Source: Hydractinia symbiolongicarpus
Lineage: Eukaryota; Cnidaria; Hydrozoa; Anthoathecata; Hydractiniidae
DNA length: 60,000 bases
Reading direction: 5' to 3'
Assembly (NCBI RefSeq): GCF_029227915.1
Contig: NC_079885.1
Span: 21,279,001 to 21,339,000, forward strand
Below the pieces are notes generated by a model. That model had not been told where the DNA came from. It ran no database searches and saw only the letters and a list, made by a program, of their open reading frames with translations. The translations under genes were made by a program, and so were the position numbers. Below, in pieces: positions 12,593-26,296 of this stretch (its first letter is position 1; each line of letters begins with the position of its first letter).

Positions 12593-12858
12593 AAAAATAA
12601 AGATGACATGAGATATAGAAATTACACTTCAACTGACTTTATATTTTTATTTTTGTTTTCGTTCATTCTTTTTGAAATTTGTTATTGTTTCATTGAAGGT
12701 TTACAAAGCTATCAGTCAGAAAAAATTCTATGTTTTGTTGTGATGTTGGATTGGCAAAAATATGTCTTAAATTTAGCCTTTCCTGTTGGTTTCCGTTATT
12801 TTCATTATTATGGTTGTGTTTTTAGTTCTTTCGTCTAACTAAAGTAGTCAGTTTTAAT

Positions 12859-12875
12859 AAAGAGAGAGAGAGAGA
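12859..12875. repeat. (GA)n microsatellite
   Basis: Short uninterrupted GA run of about eight units. Confidence 0.8.
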
Positions 12876-12929
12876 TGTGCATATTTTACACAGCTAGCTT
12901 CACAAATATAGAGGGGTATAATTTGTCTA

Positions 12930-13140
12930 TTATTTCCAGGAGGGGCCATGGCTTCGATGAGGAGTCCTAAAGTATTTAATACTTATTTCAAGCAACGCAG
13001 ACCCAATTTGAGTCCACAGACAACTCCCTGCTACATCCAACGGCCCACAAAGTGCGCCATCTCCCCAATTTCCCTCACATAGTTTGAGTTAAGCCAGAGA
13101 TATGGTAACATTCACTCGCCCATATTGAATCGCCACCAAG
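12930..13140. other. locally GC-richer segment, probably a dispersed-repeat fragment
   Basis: About 200 bp with a visibly higher GC content than its surroundings (GGAGGGGCCATGGC, CAACGGCCCACAAAGTGCGC). No long open frame. It looks like part of a repeat family or a relic exon; I cannot place it. Confidence 0.3.
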
Positions 13141-13270
13141 GTAATAATATAAGAAAATACTCTGTAAGAGTCTTTTACGACCTGAATTTGAGAAAATTTG
13201 TAACCTAAAAAAATTATTTTATATTGTAGGAATGCCATTTTTTTATAATTTCTATAACAAGTATATTATC

Positions 13271-13292
13271 TATATATATATATATATATATA
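13271..13292. repeat. (TA)n microsatellite
   Basis: Uninterrupted TA run of about eleven units. Confidence 0.85.
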
Positions 13293-14449
13293 ACCGTAAT
13301 GCAAGACTTACTTAGTGCTAAAATTGCACGAAAGGTATTTACAGGCTTGTTAATAAAAGATGACGTCATTATAAAGTCGAGGACGTCATCCAACTTTTGT
13401 GCAAACGTTATCTTTAATGGCTATGTGCGCGCATAATGCCATGTCTATTACTCTTCCCGTTAAGAAGAGTTACACTTCCCCTCCTCTTCCCTCTCCCGTT
13501 ACCGTCTCTCCACTCCTTCTGCTGGACTTTAGTTAAAAGACTCAGTCTCAATAAGGTTAATTTATATTTTACATAGGGACTTTAGGAATTTTTCAGAGAA
13601 TTGGAAGTTCAAATATTTAAATGTAGCTAGGTACTACCTTTTGATTAATACTATCTTAACTAGTTTTAGAGAATAACTTGTAATGAAAGTTAAAAAGACT
13701 TCAAGTTATAAAGAGTTCTGTGATTGTTAAACAAGACACGAGATTTTGATTGTTCAAGAACTTAACAAATACATTCTAGGTTTGCCTTCTAAACTGGAAA
13801 CATTGCTAAAGCTGCTTAGATAGTTTCTCACTTTGTCATTTATCAGAACCACTTTAAGAACAGTTTAAGTCTTTGAAATGCAAAAGACAAAAAAATGATA
13901 ATAATTGATGTCAAGCATACATTCCTAAAGTTTCAAACAACCAAATAAAACACACGTGTACAAACTATGAGAACCTGCGAAAAAATTTCTTGGAAAAAGA
14001 TATCCGCCTTTATATGTACTTCTCCTTCGCAGCAAAATTCTTTTTCTCATTTTTTTCTCAAACACAAGGGTACTTAGTAATTCCTAGGCTGTTTTTTGTT
14101 TGTTTAGCCAACATGAATGTTGTGTTAAGCTAATTAGATCAACAAGCCCTTTCGTTGCTAATAACGCGCAAACATATTTCATTCAACTAGCGATCTAACT
14201 TTGTTTATCGTTGTGGGAGGTCACAAACGGGTCTATAGAAAAATTGACCTACTAAAAAATCAGGGAATATTTTTGTGTAACTCTGTTTACATTTCCTTGG
14301 GAGGAAAGAATTTAACCACCTCAAATAACTTTAAAAGGCTATGTTTAGTAAATATGGCAGAAGTATAGTATAATTGATTGATTGAATTGATTGATGGGGT
14401 AAAAATTTCTTTTCTTGCTATGACGTCATTGTCTGCTGACCATTATAGG

Positions 14450-14473
14450 TAGATAGATAGATAGATAGATAGC
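14450..14473. repeat. (GATA)n microsatellite, likely the LINE 3' tail
   Basis: On the minus strand this is a (TATC)n run lying about 300 bp downstream of the last LINE codon. CR1/L2-type LINEs often end in short tandem repeats, so it probably marks the 3' end of the element. Confidence 0.6.
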
Positions 14474-14769
14474 TTATTTCTACTTTAACTACATTAACTA
14501 GAATCTAGTCTAAAACAAAAAAAAAATAATCGTGAATAACATCAATATACTAAATAAAACGCTGACTAATCAAAATCAACTATATAAATCGCGTGTCGTT
14601 TTCTATAGTTTCGTGTAAGTGTAGAGAAAGTTCGGGCAACTCGAAGAAGACTTCATGTGAGTCTTGTCACCGAGAACCGATGTAGAAAACTGGTTAATTC
14701 TCTAAATTAAAGCTTTCGATTTAGTAGAATAATAAGATATTTTTTCTTATCATGTTTTTCAAGATAATT

Positions 14770-15719
14770 TTAAAAATATGAATCAATTTCTTGTAAGGTT
14801 TTGATATTTGCTTTAACTTTATTCTTAAAAACGTTTAAAGAATATATTTCTGTACCTTCTAAAATTAAAGGTGTAATTTTGTTCCATATGTGTGGTGCAC
14901 GACAGCTGATGCAAAATTCTTCATACTTTGTTTTTATTATTGGTTCTTTGAGTTGTTTTGATCTTGTATTGTATTTTCCTGATAACTTTTCTGTATACAA
15001 GTTATGAAAAATACAAGCCTATTTTACATTTAAACATAAAACAAAGGTTTTGATAAATATTAATTTCCATTAGGGCTTGGATTTTTAATCCTTCAAGCAG
15101 TGGCTTAGAAGGTGTTAGACAATCTTCAAAAGTAATAACTCGGATTGCTTGTTTTTGTTTCCTGTAAAGTCTTAATAGCTTAGTTTTATTGTTACCTGCC
15201 CAAGCTATATTACCATATGATAAGTGACTATGGACGAAGGAAAAGAATAATTGTTTAAGCAGATACTTTGGCAATAAGTTTCTTGATTTATATAGGATAC
15301 CTATGCTCCTGGAAATTTTGCTACATATTGTATCAATATGATATTTCCATGTTAAATTTTCATCAATATATATCCCTAAAAATTTTGTAACTTTGTCTCT
15401 CTTAATCTCTGTATTATCAATTTGAAGTTTTGAAAGGGTAGAAGGAATATTTTTCTTCTGATATTGTGAATGAAAGATTGAGTATTTACTTTTAGAATGA
15501 TAACTTATTTGCCTTAAACCATAATGAAATTTTTCGGAGTTCAAGATTCATTTCTACAAAAAGATCTTGAACGTTTTTACCTGATTTAAATAAGTTTGTA
15601 TGGTCTGCAAACATGACGTTAAAAAGTTTTGATGAGGCTTTATAGAGATCGTTGATACATATTATAAACAACAGTGGTCTAAGAATTGAACCCTGTGGTA
15701 CTCCACAAATTATATTCAA
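14770..15719 (-). pseudogene. LINE reverse transcriptase and C-terminal domain, inactivated
   Basis: Three frames overlap or abut: 15719-15492, 15544-15002 and 15000-14770. The first carries GVPQGSILRPLLF (subdomain 4, where GSILGP is usual) and FADHTNLF, in which the second Asp of the catalytic F/YADD box is His. The second carries KFLGIYIDENLTWKYHI and LLKQLFFSFVHSHLSYGN, standard for CR1/Jockey-clade ORF2. Loss of a catalytic Asp plus two frame changes make it non-functional. Confidence 0.85.
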
Positions 15720-17160
15720 AGCTTCTGAAAGTTTGTCATTATCATAAGAAACATGCTGCTTTCTATTCTAGGTAATTTTTTAACAGTTTGTGAGTTTTGT
15801 TTGTGACACCGTAATATTCTAATTTTGTAATAAGATCTCATGATTTACTGTATCGAATAAGTTCTATTACATATAATGCGCTTTAAAATTTTTAAAAAAA
15901 TTGGAAGAACAAATATAGGTCGGTAATTTCCTACTCCAGTTGAATCACCTGCTTTAAAAATGGGTATAACTTTGGCTGTTTTGAGATCGTCAGGAAAAAT
16001 ACTCTTATTTATACATTTACTGAAAATAAAAAAAGTGAATCTTTGATTTCTTTGTAGATCTCTATCATTAAGTTACACCAGAGGCTGTCTGTTCCAGTTG
16101 CTTTGTTTTTTTGGAGTAGACTTAAACGCCGTTTCAAATTCTTCAAATGTTAAGTCACTATCACCAATTTTATTTTCAGTTCTTGTTAGATAATCTTCAA
16201 TAGAATTAGAAACATCTGGAATCTTACTACAATCAGGGGTAAAAAATGTGACCAAACCATCAAAAATAGTGAAAATATTAACTGTAGCACCCTACCCCCC
16301 ACTATCAATGTTTTGTTTTGTGTCATGCACTGAATTTCGTTGAAACTTTGATATAGGCAGGCAGGGAGACAGTTTCTGCGTAATGAGCTTATATTTTTGT
16401 TGTTTGGCCACATATTTATGTCCCTGATTGTAGCTAATTTAGGTCAAATATTAGTAAACAATGTATTGAATTCTTTAGCCATCTTAGATTGACTATCTTC
16501 TGGTCCGTTTTCTGTATGTAATAGTTTAGGAAACGTGTTTTCCTTTAATTTTAGTTTTTCCAATTATTTCTTTCATTACTTCCCAAGTTTTCTTAGAATT
16601 GTTGTTATGTTTTTTTATTTGTGTTGAATAAAAATTCCTTTTTGCTTTTCTTTTTTAATTTTTTTAATCTTTATATTCCTGTTCTGCTACGTGAGTTTTG
16701 GTTTTTAAAAACTTTATAAAAAGCCGTTGTTTCTTTTTAGACGATTTTCTTTTTCCTTTACTTATCCAAGGTGTCTGTAGTGTTTTTATTTTAGCTGATT
16801 TTGTTTGAATCGGAAATCTTTTGTCATAGAATTTTAAAATAGAGTTGCAGGAACATTTATACAGTAAGTTTACATCTTCTATATCTTTAATAAAAGACCA
16901 GTCATTCAAAGAAAGCTCTTGTTTAAAAATTTTTTTTGTTCAGTTGTAAAATTTCTTTTTCTAGTTTCAATTTTTTTGATACGATACTTTTTATTATTCC
17001 AAAACCTCAGATTATTCTTTCAACTCTTGTCCTCTAAATTAATCACTTTTTCTTCGAATTTCTGAGCTCTTACTGCTGCATAGTTATTTTCATTGTTTTT
17101 CACTTTCTTCATAGCCTTCTTTATCTCCACAACTTTTTCGTCAAAAGTTTGACTATAGAT

Positions 17161-19455
17161 TGGGTTGATTATCAATTTTTGTTTCATAAACGATTCCCAT
17201 GTTATAGCCCTTCATGGCATTACCTTTTGATACGATACAGATAATTAGTAATAGAATTCTTCCTAGGATGACATGTGGCGGCATGATGTTAATTGCTATT
17301 GATTTTAAATATTTTTTTCTACTTAAATCTCTGCTGGAGCAGCATTTTCGGTGTTATAATAAAAAAGGGAGTTGGTGGTGGCACTCACCCAGTGCAAATA
17401 AGTTTAAGAATATTTGTTGGCTTATAAAAGCAAAAAACTCCACACTCATCTCTCTCACTTGAGTATTTTTGTTTAAAACGTAATCAAAGTCATTCTTTCC
17501 GAACAAGTAGTCGATGTTTTCTTTTGTCAGAGTGTGTCAAATACATCGCCAAAGTTATTTCGTTAGTTAAATAAAGTTTCTTTCAAACAGGTAAAATAAT
17601 AAAACAACTTTGTTCAGGGCATTAAACCGAGTGAGAATCGCCATTTTAAAGCGTATTGATGATTTTCGATCCCTTGAACCTTTTTGCTAGATGTATCGTG
17701 TATACTCTCTGTTACTGCTTACCCAAGCATTTACCTCTTTTAAACCTTTAAGGGGGATCAAGTATTTTATTTATAGTCTCAGCTAAATTAAAAGATTGTG
17801 CATTTTGGTAGGTACGACTAATGACGTAGCTACGTTGGTACGCATCTGCGTTTTCGTTTTGATACTTTGTACCTTCATTTCATCTTTAAACTGGGTCCTA
17901 CCTACAGAAAATTTTAAAATATAGGCTCCTGCGTTGGTTTAAAACCCTTTGTAGTGATTTCATACTGGTTTCTATCCTATTTTGCATCAGGACACACAGG
18001 CGATAACTAATCCATCGTTGGAAAGCTACTTTTTGATCCAAAGTTAAACTTACCGTTGTGTGTGCACAATGAAGTACTATGAAATTTTTGAATACACAGT
18101 GAAGACAATTTTATTTTGTTATTTTTCCGACTGAAACTTGGCGCTCTAGTTTCCTCTCATAAATCACATGTTTTAATTCCCTATAACAATATTTAAACAC
18201 AGCGAAGGAATCTTTGTATTTTTATATTTGCCTTTAAAAATGTTAACAACACTAGTAATACCCGTACATGATTTTTTATAAACTTTAGTATTTGGGCGTT
18301 AGCAAGTACCTGTAAGCGACACTTTCCTATAACATGTTTCTCATTTAACGAAGTGTTTATGTTTTGAACAGAATGCAAACACAGAAAACGCCAATCTTTT
18401 TTTTTCACACAAAGCTACAAATATGAGCAACTTGACATGATGTCATGTTGACTCATGTTGACCAACAGTGCTTACAAAAGAGCAGACATAGGCATCCTAA
18501 TATTTGACGACTGTCTCAAAACTTCTGAACGTTGATATTCAAAAGGAGTTTTTCATAAACCAAGCTATTTTTTTTGTTTTCAATTAGAGGAAGGAAGACA
18601 TGGTTAGTGGATTTCATTTCATACTTCAGTTGCTGTTGCAAAAGCTACAGCCACACACACAGGCTGACTGGCGGAAGTAGAGAATTAGCATAATAGACTA
18701 GTTTTGTAACTTATCACAAAAAAAAAGAAGGTGAAGTTTTTAGTGACTAATTTATGTTCCCACTTCATACCTACTGACTAAATATTGTAAATCTTATCTT
18801 TTTTATCGACTCCGTCAATGTTAAAAAAATTAAACGTATCAATGCCTATATAAGAAAATTAAATTAAACTAGTTTTTAGCTGTGAAAAAATACTCAGATA
18901 TTTTCAGTCATCGCATACCTTTATTTATTATTGTGCTTTACTATCTCATGGATTACAAACCAAAAGGCAGTAAAAGCTGCTAGTTGGTATTAGAAAGGTT
19001 AAGGGTAAAGTTTTTGCTCCTTTTAAATTACAAAAAAATGGTGCATATATTATCTTTAAGGTAAATCTTTTTTATTGAGCGGTACTAACTGTAAACAGAT
19101 ATATTATAGAAAATTAACTTTTTGAAGAATATCGGTCAATAAAATTAACACGGTAAAACACGTGAAAATTTCTACGTCAATTAAGTTAACGTGGTTTGTC
19201 AACTTCAAGAGTTAACGCCAATGAAATTAGGGCAATCAGTGGCTAGTAATGTAAACAGTATGCTGACATAATCTTACAAAAAGATACAATGCAAGCGAAC
19301 TGAATTAGCAGCTAACCTATCAAATTTAACTTTGCTTTGGAGTGGACATTCACCTTTATGTAGGTTTAGCAATCAACACGAGTCTTGAATATACGTATTA
19401 TATGTCCGTATTACCCCCCATTACAACCCTCTGCAATTCGTAGGCTCTTTTTCAT
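17161..19455. other. intergenic, nothing recognised
   Basis: No conserved frame, RNA gene or clear repeat boundary was seen over about 2.3 kb. Confidence 0.45.
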
Positions 19456-19575
19456 TTGACTTTAATACACACGTCTGTCTGTCATACAAAATGTTACCAC
19501 ATGTAGCGAGATGCACGCAATGCGTTATAAAAAGGACGGGCGAACTCATGGATTTTTTCACAGGTCACCGACTAA
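19456..19575 (+). mobile_element. miniature Helitron copy, diverged
   Basis: Reads in the order seen in the arrays near 31 and 59 kb: ACGTCTGTCTGTCAT, GCGAGATGCACGCAATGCG, AAAAGGACGGGCGAACTC. It ends in a decayed hairpin (CATGGATTTTTTCACAGG) and GTCACCGACTAA. A 3' hairpin followed by CTRR is the Helitron terminus. The 5' end is too diverged to fix exactly. Confidence 0.65.
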
Positions 19576-22500
19576 GTTTCTATAATATGATAGTTTTGAT
19601 AAAATCTATAGAATAAAAAAAGAACCTTTGCTCTAGTGAAATGAGTAACAAATCCAAATAGCAAGCATTAATAGGTAAACAGTCGAAAGAGCGGTGTGTG
19701 GTATAATGTTGACGACGTGTTAATAAACTTAGATTTATTATTAATCTCTTTGTCCACAGTCAAATAACCACGTCACGTTTTCCAAATAAATATTAAATAT
19801 TCGTGGTACTGCTTTTGCACGTGATTGTTCCGCCGATAAGAAGACCACTTATAATATGGCACGATTCACTTCTTGTGAGTCACACGTGCTGTAAGCGATG
19901 GTTCATTCATAAGGAAGTGTTACGTTGTATTTCCGTTTAAACTGCAGGTTCCTTATATCGCACCGAGCTGTAATGGGCGTCGCTTAATTTCACGCCCTGT
20001 TAGGGTAAAACAACTGCAGTTTTTATTTACATTGTTTGTATTTAGTTTTTGACAGGATAAATATTATCAGCCGGGTTTATGGTGCTGATTACCATTTAGA
20101 AGTTTACAGGGTGGATTAACATTGCATTATATTCTTTTCCTTGAAAAAAGTGGGTACAAAGATATAACTTATATAAATTATAAATAATATTTGTTATTAT
20201 AATATTAAATTAAACAGACTCTTTTTAGATTTTGTTTCATTACCAGTGCAATATATCTAAGTTATATTTAAGTTTGCGTTTTTGTTGATAATAATTAAAT
20301 GGAGTCAGTTACACATAAACCAATGAAGAAAAGCTTTCTTTTAAACTTTCAGTTGCTGACTTGTTGCTTGTTGAATCTACTTTAAAAGATCAAATTCACA
20401 TTTTTTATTTTTGATGCTATCGACTAAAATGTGTTTCAAATCTCTTTTTCGTGCAACACTTGCCAAACTTTCAAAACAAGGAATATATCGAAAACTCGTT
20501 GCGCTTACGAATTGTTTTACCTTTTGAAGGATTTTAACCTCGTCTCAAGTGATTTGATAATAATGCCTCCAAAGTTTTGCGCGTATGATGTAAATTTTTT
20601 TACAAAATAATTCAATTTATTTTACAAATGAAAAAACTTTTAAGATAATTATATTTCTACAATACCTTTATGGGCTCATCAGATTTTAAATTGGATTAAA
20701 ATGCTTAAGCGCTTGATATATTATTATTTTATGGCAGTATTATTTATGTTATCTTCATTGCGGTTAACGTCGGAGGCGGTTGAGGGGTGTGGCGTTGTAG
20801 GCGGTCTATTCTACGGATGAAGGAAGAACCATTAAACCCGCAAAATATCTTGTTATAGAAAAACCGTGAAATGATTAACCTGCATTTTCAGTAAATTTAC
20901 TGACAATTACTTCCACAAAAATGTATAACCCAGGTAAACACTAGGTTTTTGTGATTTCATTCTTTTTTAATCGCACCCTTATTAAATCTTTGAACATGTA
21001 GGGACGCAGCAAACTCTATTTGTACCAAACTCAAGACTATACGCTTTAACAAAACAACGAAGAAAGGCGTGGGACGATGGGAACAAGTTATCATATGGTG
21101 TTGTTACGATATGATGTTATGATACTCAGTTTGTGTATAAATTTACATCAAAAAATAATTTTTACTTTTTTAAATGAAGTGATTGAGGCGTTTTTAAGTT
21201 ACTTACAAAAAAAGACTGGGACTAATGTTCCATTAGTATTGGAGTATTTCCACCATGTTTCGGCTGTTTCTGTGACAACGACTTACTATTTAAAATGTCC
21301 GTCTTAATAGCTTGATTTACCTCTATCGTGCGGTGATACAGCCTATTAGGAAAGCGGATTTTTTTTTCTTTCACACTAAAAGTTTTTAGCAACAAATAGA
21401 AATATATTTGAATTGGTTTACATGAAGAGAAAAACATGATGACGTGTGTTTTTTTTTCCCTTTCGTCATAACAAAGATAGATCCACTTAAAGTAAATTTT
21501 GATTGGCTATAACATTTAAGTGCATCGCTGTTTTAAAATGCCACAGTGCAGTGACATCATCATGAGACGATTGCATGCCAATGAAATTACAATGTTGTTC
21601 CAAAAACATTGCAGCCGATTAATTTGTTTGGTAAAGGATGCCATTTGTGAATCGAATGATAATTTTCTCAAGTATGAGAGCAGCGTGATTGCCAACTACG
21701 TTTAGTCTACTTTTTTTCAATATGTTGTATCATGTTACAAAATTTTGTCACCTTGCCAAGGCGCAACAAAATTTATCTCGGAAGACTAAAGATTAGTTGG
21801 TTTTAATATCTCTTTTCCAACAATGCTTTGCATTTGGAAATATATATGGAAAAATATATTTTGCATAAAAACGACCTAACCTAATTATTACGTACGAATT
21901 TATTCAAATTTACTAAAATGTCTTAATTTTAAAGTTAAAATGAATGTATATCAGATGGCGTAAATCTTTACACATATTTGGATTTGATGAATTGAACTTA
22001 AACTCGTTGTTTAAGAACGAAAATAATGAAGATGTTGATATTTTCGTCATTCTCGCTTTGTTTTGATCACTGGCGTCAAAAACCACTATACATGTTATAT
22101 CAGCGTTAAAGTTGGGCAAATTTGATAGAAGTTTGTTTATGCCTCGCCACCGCAATTTAAACCAAAGCTGAGTGGAGAATGTGTGAGACGTAATGTGATT
22201 CTAATAGACAGGAACAAAAAAGAATGTTGGTAATTCTCTGTTAAAGAGCCTTTTTCCAAAAAAAACTCAATGATTTTTAACATTATTTTAGAGTCTCCAA
22301 ACTATTATTTTTGGAGTACAGAAAAAAACACGTCTTAAGAGGAATGGTATGGCTGCGCAAAATATTGACACTACTTGTTTTGTTTGGCTAGAGCATAAAG
22401 CCATAACACAGCGTATTTTACGACTAATTTAAGCGTACTGATTTTTGCGTGCATTAATTTTCGCGAATTTTTAATAAAACATTTGTTACGATCATTGACT

Positions 22501-25330
22501 TCCAGGAAAGATATTTTTATACCTCTTATAAAAATTCTCATAGTAAAATTATATTTTGTATTTCGAAGATTAATCCTGCATTGAATTGTAAGTAAAAGAG
22601 GAGGTGAAAAAATAAAGACCCAACTCTGAAGCTTAATTTCCTACTTCTTTTAACAACACGACCCCTAAAGTGACAAAAAACGTACCAAAGATCATTCTTT
22701 TCTTTTCTGATTTATTTTAATTCTATTTTCCTTCTTATTTTATGCACTAGTGTAGAATCAAATTCGTCCCAAATAAAAACAGCAAAAACATAAATTCCGT
22801 GCAAGATAATGAAGGGAGATTACGTTTATCTACTTTCTTTGGCACACAGCCGTCGTGAAATTATAATGTAGACTTATGACGTAATATTGCATTAGCAAGG
22901 CTGTCACAGATGTAAACAACAATTTTAATGGCGAGTCTTGGCTTTGTCTGAGTCCGGGATGAATTTTTTATATGCAAGGTTTTTAAAAATGAATTTGGCG
23001 GCGCCTTTGTTAGTTGAGTAAAGTCAATAGAGTTAATAAACACAGACATTTTGTACCGATCAAACTTTTTATACCGACTTTACATGCCGACTAAGTTTGT
23101 CGATAATAAGCGTGCGCAAAATCTTTAAGTTAAATGGCTTCACTCACCTGAACAAATATAGATAATTTTTGTATTGTTTATTATATTGTTTATTTTGCAT
23201 TGTGACCACGCCGGCGTTGTGCTTATTGGTTGTTTGTAATTCGGGGTTTGCTGTGGAATTTAAATTTTAGGGATTTGCTCTGATTTTTTTTGCGTCTAAG
23301 CTCTTGTTTGAGAGAAACTGAATTAGATATCTCCGAAGAAAGCTTAGTTGACTAGGCTAAGCTTGTACTGGAAAACTAAGAATAATGACGCAAACAGAAA
23401 AAGACAAGGGTCAACTTATTACCAGCCCTTTTTCATTTTTTTAGCTCGTATTTATTTCAGATGTAAACCGAAATGCGCTTCATAGGACGGACTAATCGTC
23501 TATTGTTTTTACTTGTTGGAAAAAATTTAGAATGATATGTTTACTTGGTAACAAAACTTGATAGCGTATAAAGTGCTTTTAATTTTTAATAGTCATGCGT
23601 TGCTGGAAGTTTGAGGGGAGTGGCGTGCGCGAAACCTATGCGTTTTGCAGTAATTTATCCCATTTTGTATTCTGTTCTTGCCCAATTTTTAATTATCGAA
23701 TAAACCTAATTTTTATTTTTTTAATTATCTGTTTCTAGTCCATTTACCTCGATTCATAATTTCTTTGTCCCAGCTTGTATTCTCTTCTTGTACGGTTTTG
23801 TATTCCTCAAATCATCCCTTTTTTCAAATTATTTTTCGTGATTGTCTCCATTTTTGTATACGTTGCCAGTAAGGTTTTGCATTATAAAAATAGATTTTAT
23901 TTGTGCAGAGTCTATAAACTTTAAAGGGGCTACGAACCGGGTAAGATGCTCACATTCCGTATATCCCGCGCACATATTAAAAATCCGGAAAACGCGTTTT
24001 GCGCAATGAACAGACCAGCGCACTTTGCTCGCTGGTTCAATTTTTTTTTCGAAAAGTATATTACAAAGAAATATTTCTGCGAGACTCATTCTGAATGAAA
24101 ACATGACCTAGGCTGGAGAAGATGAAAATTGTAAATATATCTATATGTTCGAGTTTGTAAATTACATACATGCCGGAAAAATAGCCATTTTTGTTTTTCG
24201 CCGTTATCAGCTCGAAAACAAACAGCCGTTCTGTAGAGTCTTTAACCATCCATGCTTTGTGTTAGCTAATATGGCTTATTACCATTTGTTATGAAAAATA
24301 TAGTTTGTAAAAACAGAAAACGTTGAAATTATCGACTTTTAGTTGGTATTTTAGTTGGTAAATTTTATTTTAGAGGGTATGACTTGGTCATTACAAATGG
24401 GACCAAAAAGATTACAAATCGAGGCCGAGTTTACAAATCATAGCAAAAGGAATTAAAGATAGGCACAGAACAGCACGCACTGTCCATAATTCTAACTTTT
24501 TTGGCAAAAAAATAACCAACATCCGGAGTGAAACAATGGTGTCTGAAAAAATCAGACAGTGTTTGAATTTTATTCTTCAATAATAGCGTTGTGGCAATGT
24601 CTTTGTTTTTCTTTCTTAAATACTGATTTATAGAGTTGTTAAATGTTAATTAAAAACCATTCAACACTTAAAGGGGACCTCCCCACTAAAATAACTTCAG
24701 CCAACTGGAATTTCTTTTAAAAAGCTACTCATTTAAAATTGTCCGAATTAAGGCTCCTATAGATAATAAAAAGAAAACGTTCGAGCGCAGTGTTCTTCTA
24801 AACACAACTTTGCAAGGAGAACTTCAGTACAATTACCCAAGCATAATCTTTCTTATCACCAGATTATCTGAATAGTGAAGGTTGGAAAAATTAAGCTGGG
24901 TCTCAAATTTTCCTGAGGCTTTTTGATTGGTTAATTCTATTGTTCTTTGCTCACGTAGTCAATATCGAGATAAGAATAGTTATGGGGCATCAGATTGTGT
25001 GTAAAGCAATCCAGGTCTGCGTGCTCACTTTCCATAGTGCTTTATCTTCCTTAGTGTTTACGTGCCTACGATCCTGAACTTTTTACTTGCTTGTGCGGCT
25101 GTTCAGTGCACGCAAGTGCCACGATACTGGTTGCTTATGCACATGCGCAATGAGACTTTGTTGCATAAATTAGGCGGCCTTTGTCTAAATGTATGTTTTA
25201 AAAAATATATCATAGTTTGCAATGCAATTTGCAATTTCGTTCAAAAAAAAGCGAATTAAAGGAGTTGTCAATTGTATTAGTTTATAAATATATTCACGGA
25301 AAATGTGTACCGTATTTTTCTTCAATCAAT
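19576..25330. other. intergenic, no gene recognised
   Basis: About 5.7 kb of AT-rich DNA. Short open frames (for example 21913-22155, 22861-23049, 23829-24249, all minus) lack recognisable motifs. No RNA gene or clear transposon end was identified. Confidence 0.45.
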
Positions 25331-25715
25331 TAGGGGCTGTTTATATGGAAGCCGATCTAGCCCGCTTGTAGGTCTGCGATCCCGCCTAAATGCTATTTTC
25401 ATAGGAATTTAAAATTTCGTTTATATGGAGAGGCGAGATGTCCCACTTTCCGAGATCTCGCTTATTTTACCCGAGATCTCGGCAAGCAGCTGGATAAAAC
25501 TTCATATAATCAGTAACAAAGCAGGTTAGCGCGCCTAAGCAAGATGGTTTATTATGCTGTAGTAATTATATTCTTTTGTTATGGAAATTATTTGTTTTGT
25601 TCTACATCAATAATGTTTTCATTGTTCAGAGCCAGCCCGTCTAACCGAGGCAGTATTTTTTGCATATAAACACAAGTCAAAAGCCAGACCGGCAATTGAG
25701 CTAGCCCGCATCCAT
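25331..25715. mobile_element. MITE-like element with GTTTATATGG / GCCCG ends
   Basis: Starts GGGGCTGTTTATATGG and carries internal repeats of TTTATATGGAGAGGCGAGATGTC, CGAGATCTCGC palindromes and AGCCAGCCCG / GAGCTAGCCCG motifs. The same vocabulary (GGGCTTGTTTATATGAGCCC, GGCGAGATGTC) occurs on the opposite strand inside both copies of the 45-50 kb duplication. The right boundary is uncertain. Confidence 0.5.
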
Positions 25716-26296
25716 TAGATTTTTGTTACAAGTGTTACAAAAGATAACTTGTGTTTCTTTCTATCTATATCTTTCTGGTTGTTTATTAACATTCTGTATG
25801 ACTTTGCGCATTTAATTACTTTATTAAAATGATACAGTAAGAAAAAATGGTCAAACATATAGGTAAGGGGGTCACGAGAAAGTTTCTCCATGCGTGTGCT
25901 ATGCAGCATGTCCCGTTGCACACGCGTGAAAACGTATCTCGAGGAGCGAGGGATTGATGCTGCAAAGTTCTATGTGCATGATCATCTTTAATTTGAATCC
26001 ACCAAACACAGGAACATGCTTGTTCCTTTTATTTTACTATATATTTCCTTTATTCAAATGATTCAGCTGTAGTATGCTTGAAATGATGGCAACAAGACGA
26101 GACATATTTAAAAGGGCGCAATTATGCTTCACAACATAAACAAGTCCCTGGAAAAAATATATTCAGATTAGATTCAAATCTATTTTGCTTCCATAATCTT
26201 GGGACAGGTTTTCCAGTTTTGCATTGCCGAGAAAAGATGATGTGGGACACTAAAGAATTTCCTTATGCATATGCAATAGAGCAGTGTTGTATAGTA
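25716..26296. other. intergenic, nothing recognised
   Basis: AT-rich sequence without a convincing frame or repeat. Confidence 0.4.

Larger units (their letters stand above)
14446..17160 (-). mobile_element. degenerate non-LTR retrotransposon (CR1/L2/Jockey-type LINE)
   Basis: Minus-strand translations, 5' to 3', give: an ORF1-like coiled coil containing INLEDKS then stop then KNNLRF (near 17000-17060); the ORF2 linker FYDKRFPIQTKS..PWISKG..SSKKKQRL (16664-16909); a KKTWEVMKEIIGK block (near 16570-16600); FNTLFTNI (near 16460); DLTFEEFETAFKST (near 16100-16170); then reverse transcriptase and a typical C-terminal region. Frames are broken by several stops and shifts. The endonuclease domain is missing between the ORF1 and ORF2 pieces, which marks an internal deletion. 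Downstream the element appears to end in a GATA/TATC microsatellite tail. Confidence 0.85.

Noticed and set aside
22861-23049. Minus-strand 62-codon frame
   Set aside because: No motif, no splice signals that extend it, and composition expected of AT-rich noncoding DNA.
23829-24249. Minus-strand frames including MVKDSTERLFVFELITAKNK with a GTATGT site
   Set aside because: A donor-like site is present, but I found no acceptor-linked continuation and no recognisable family.
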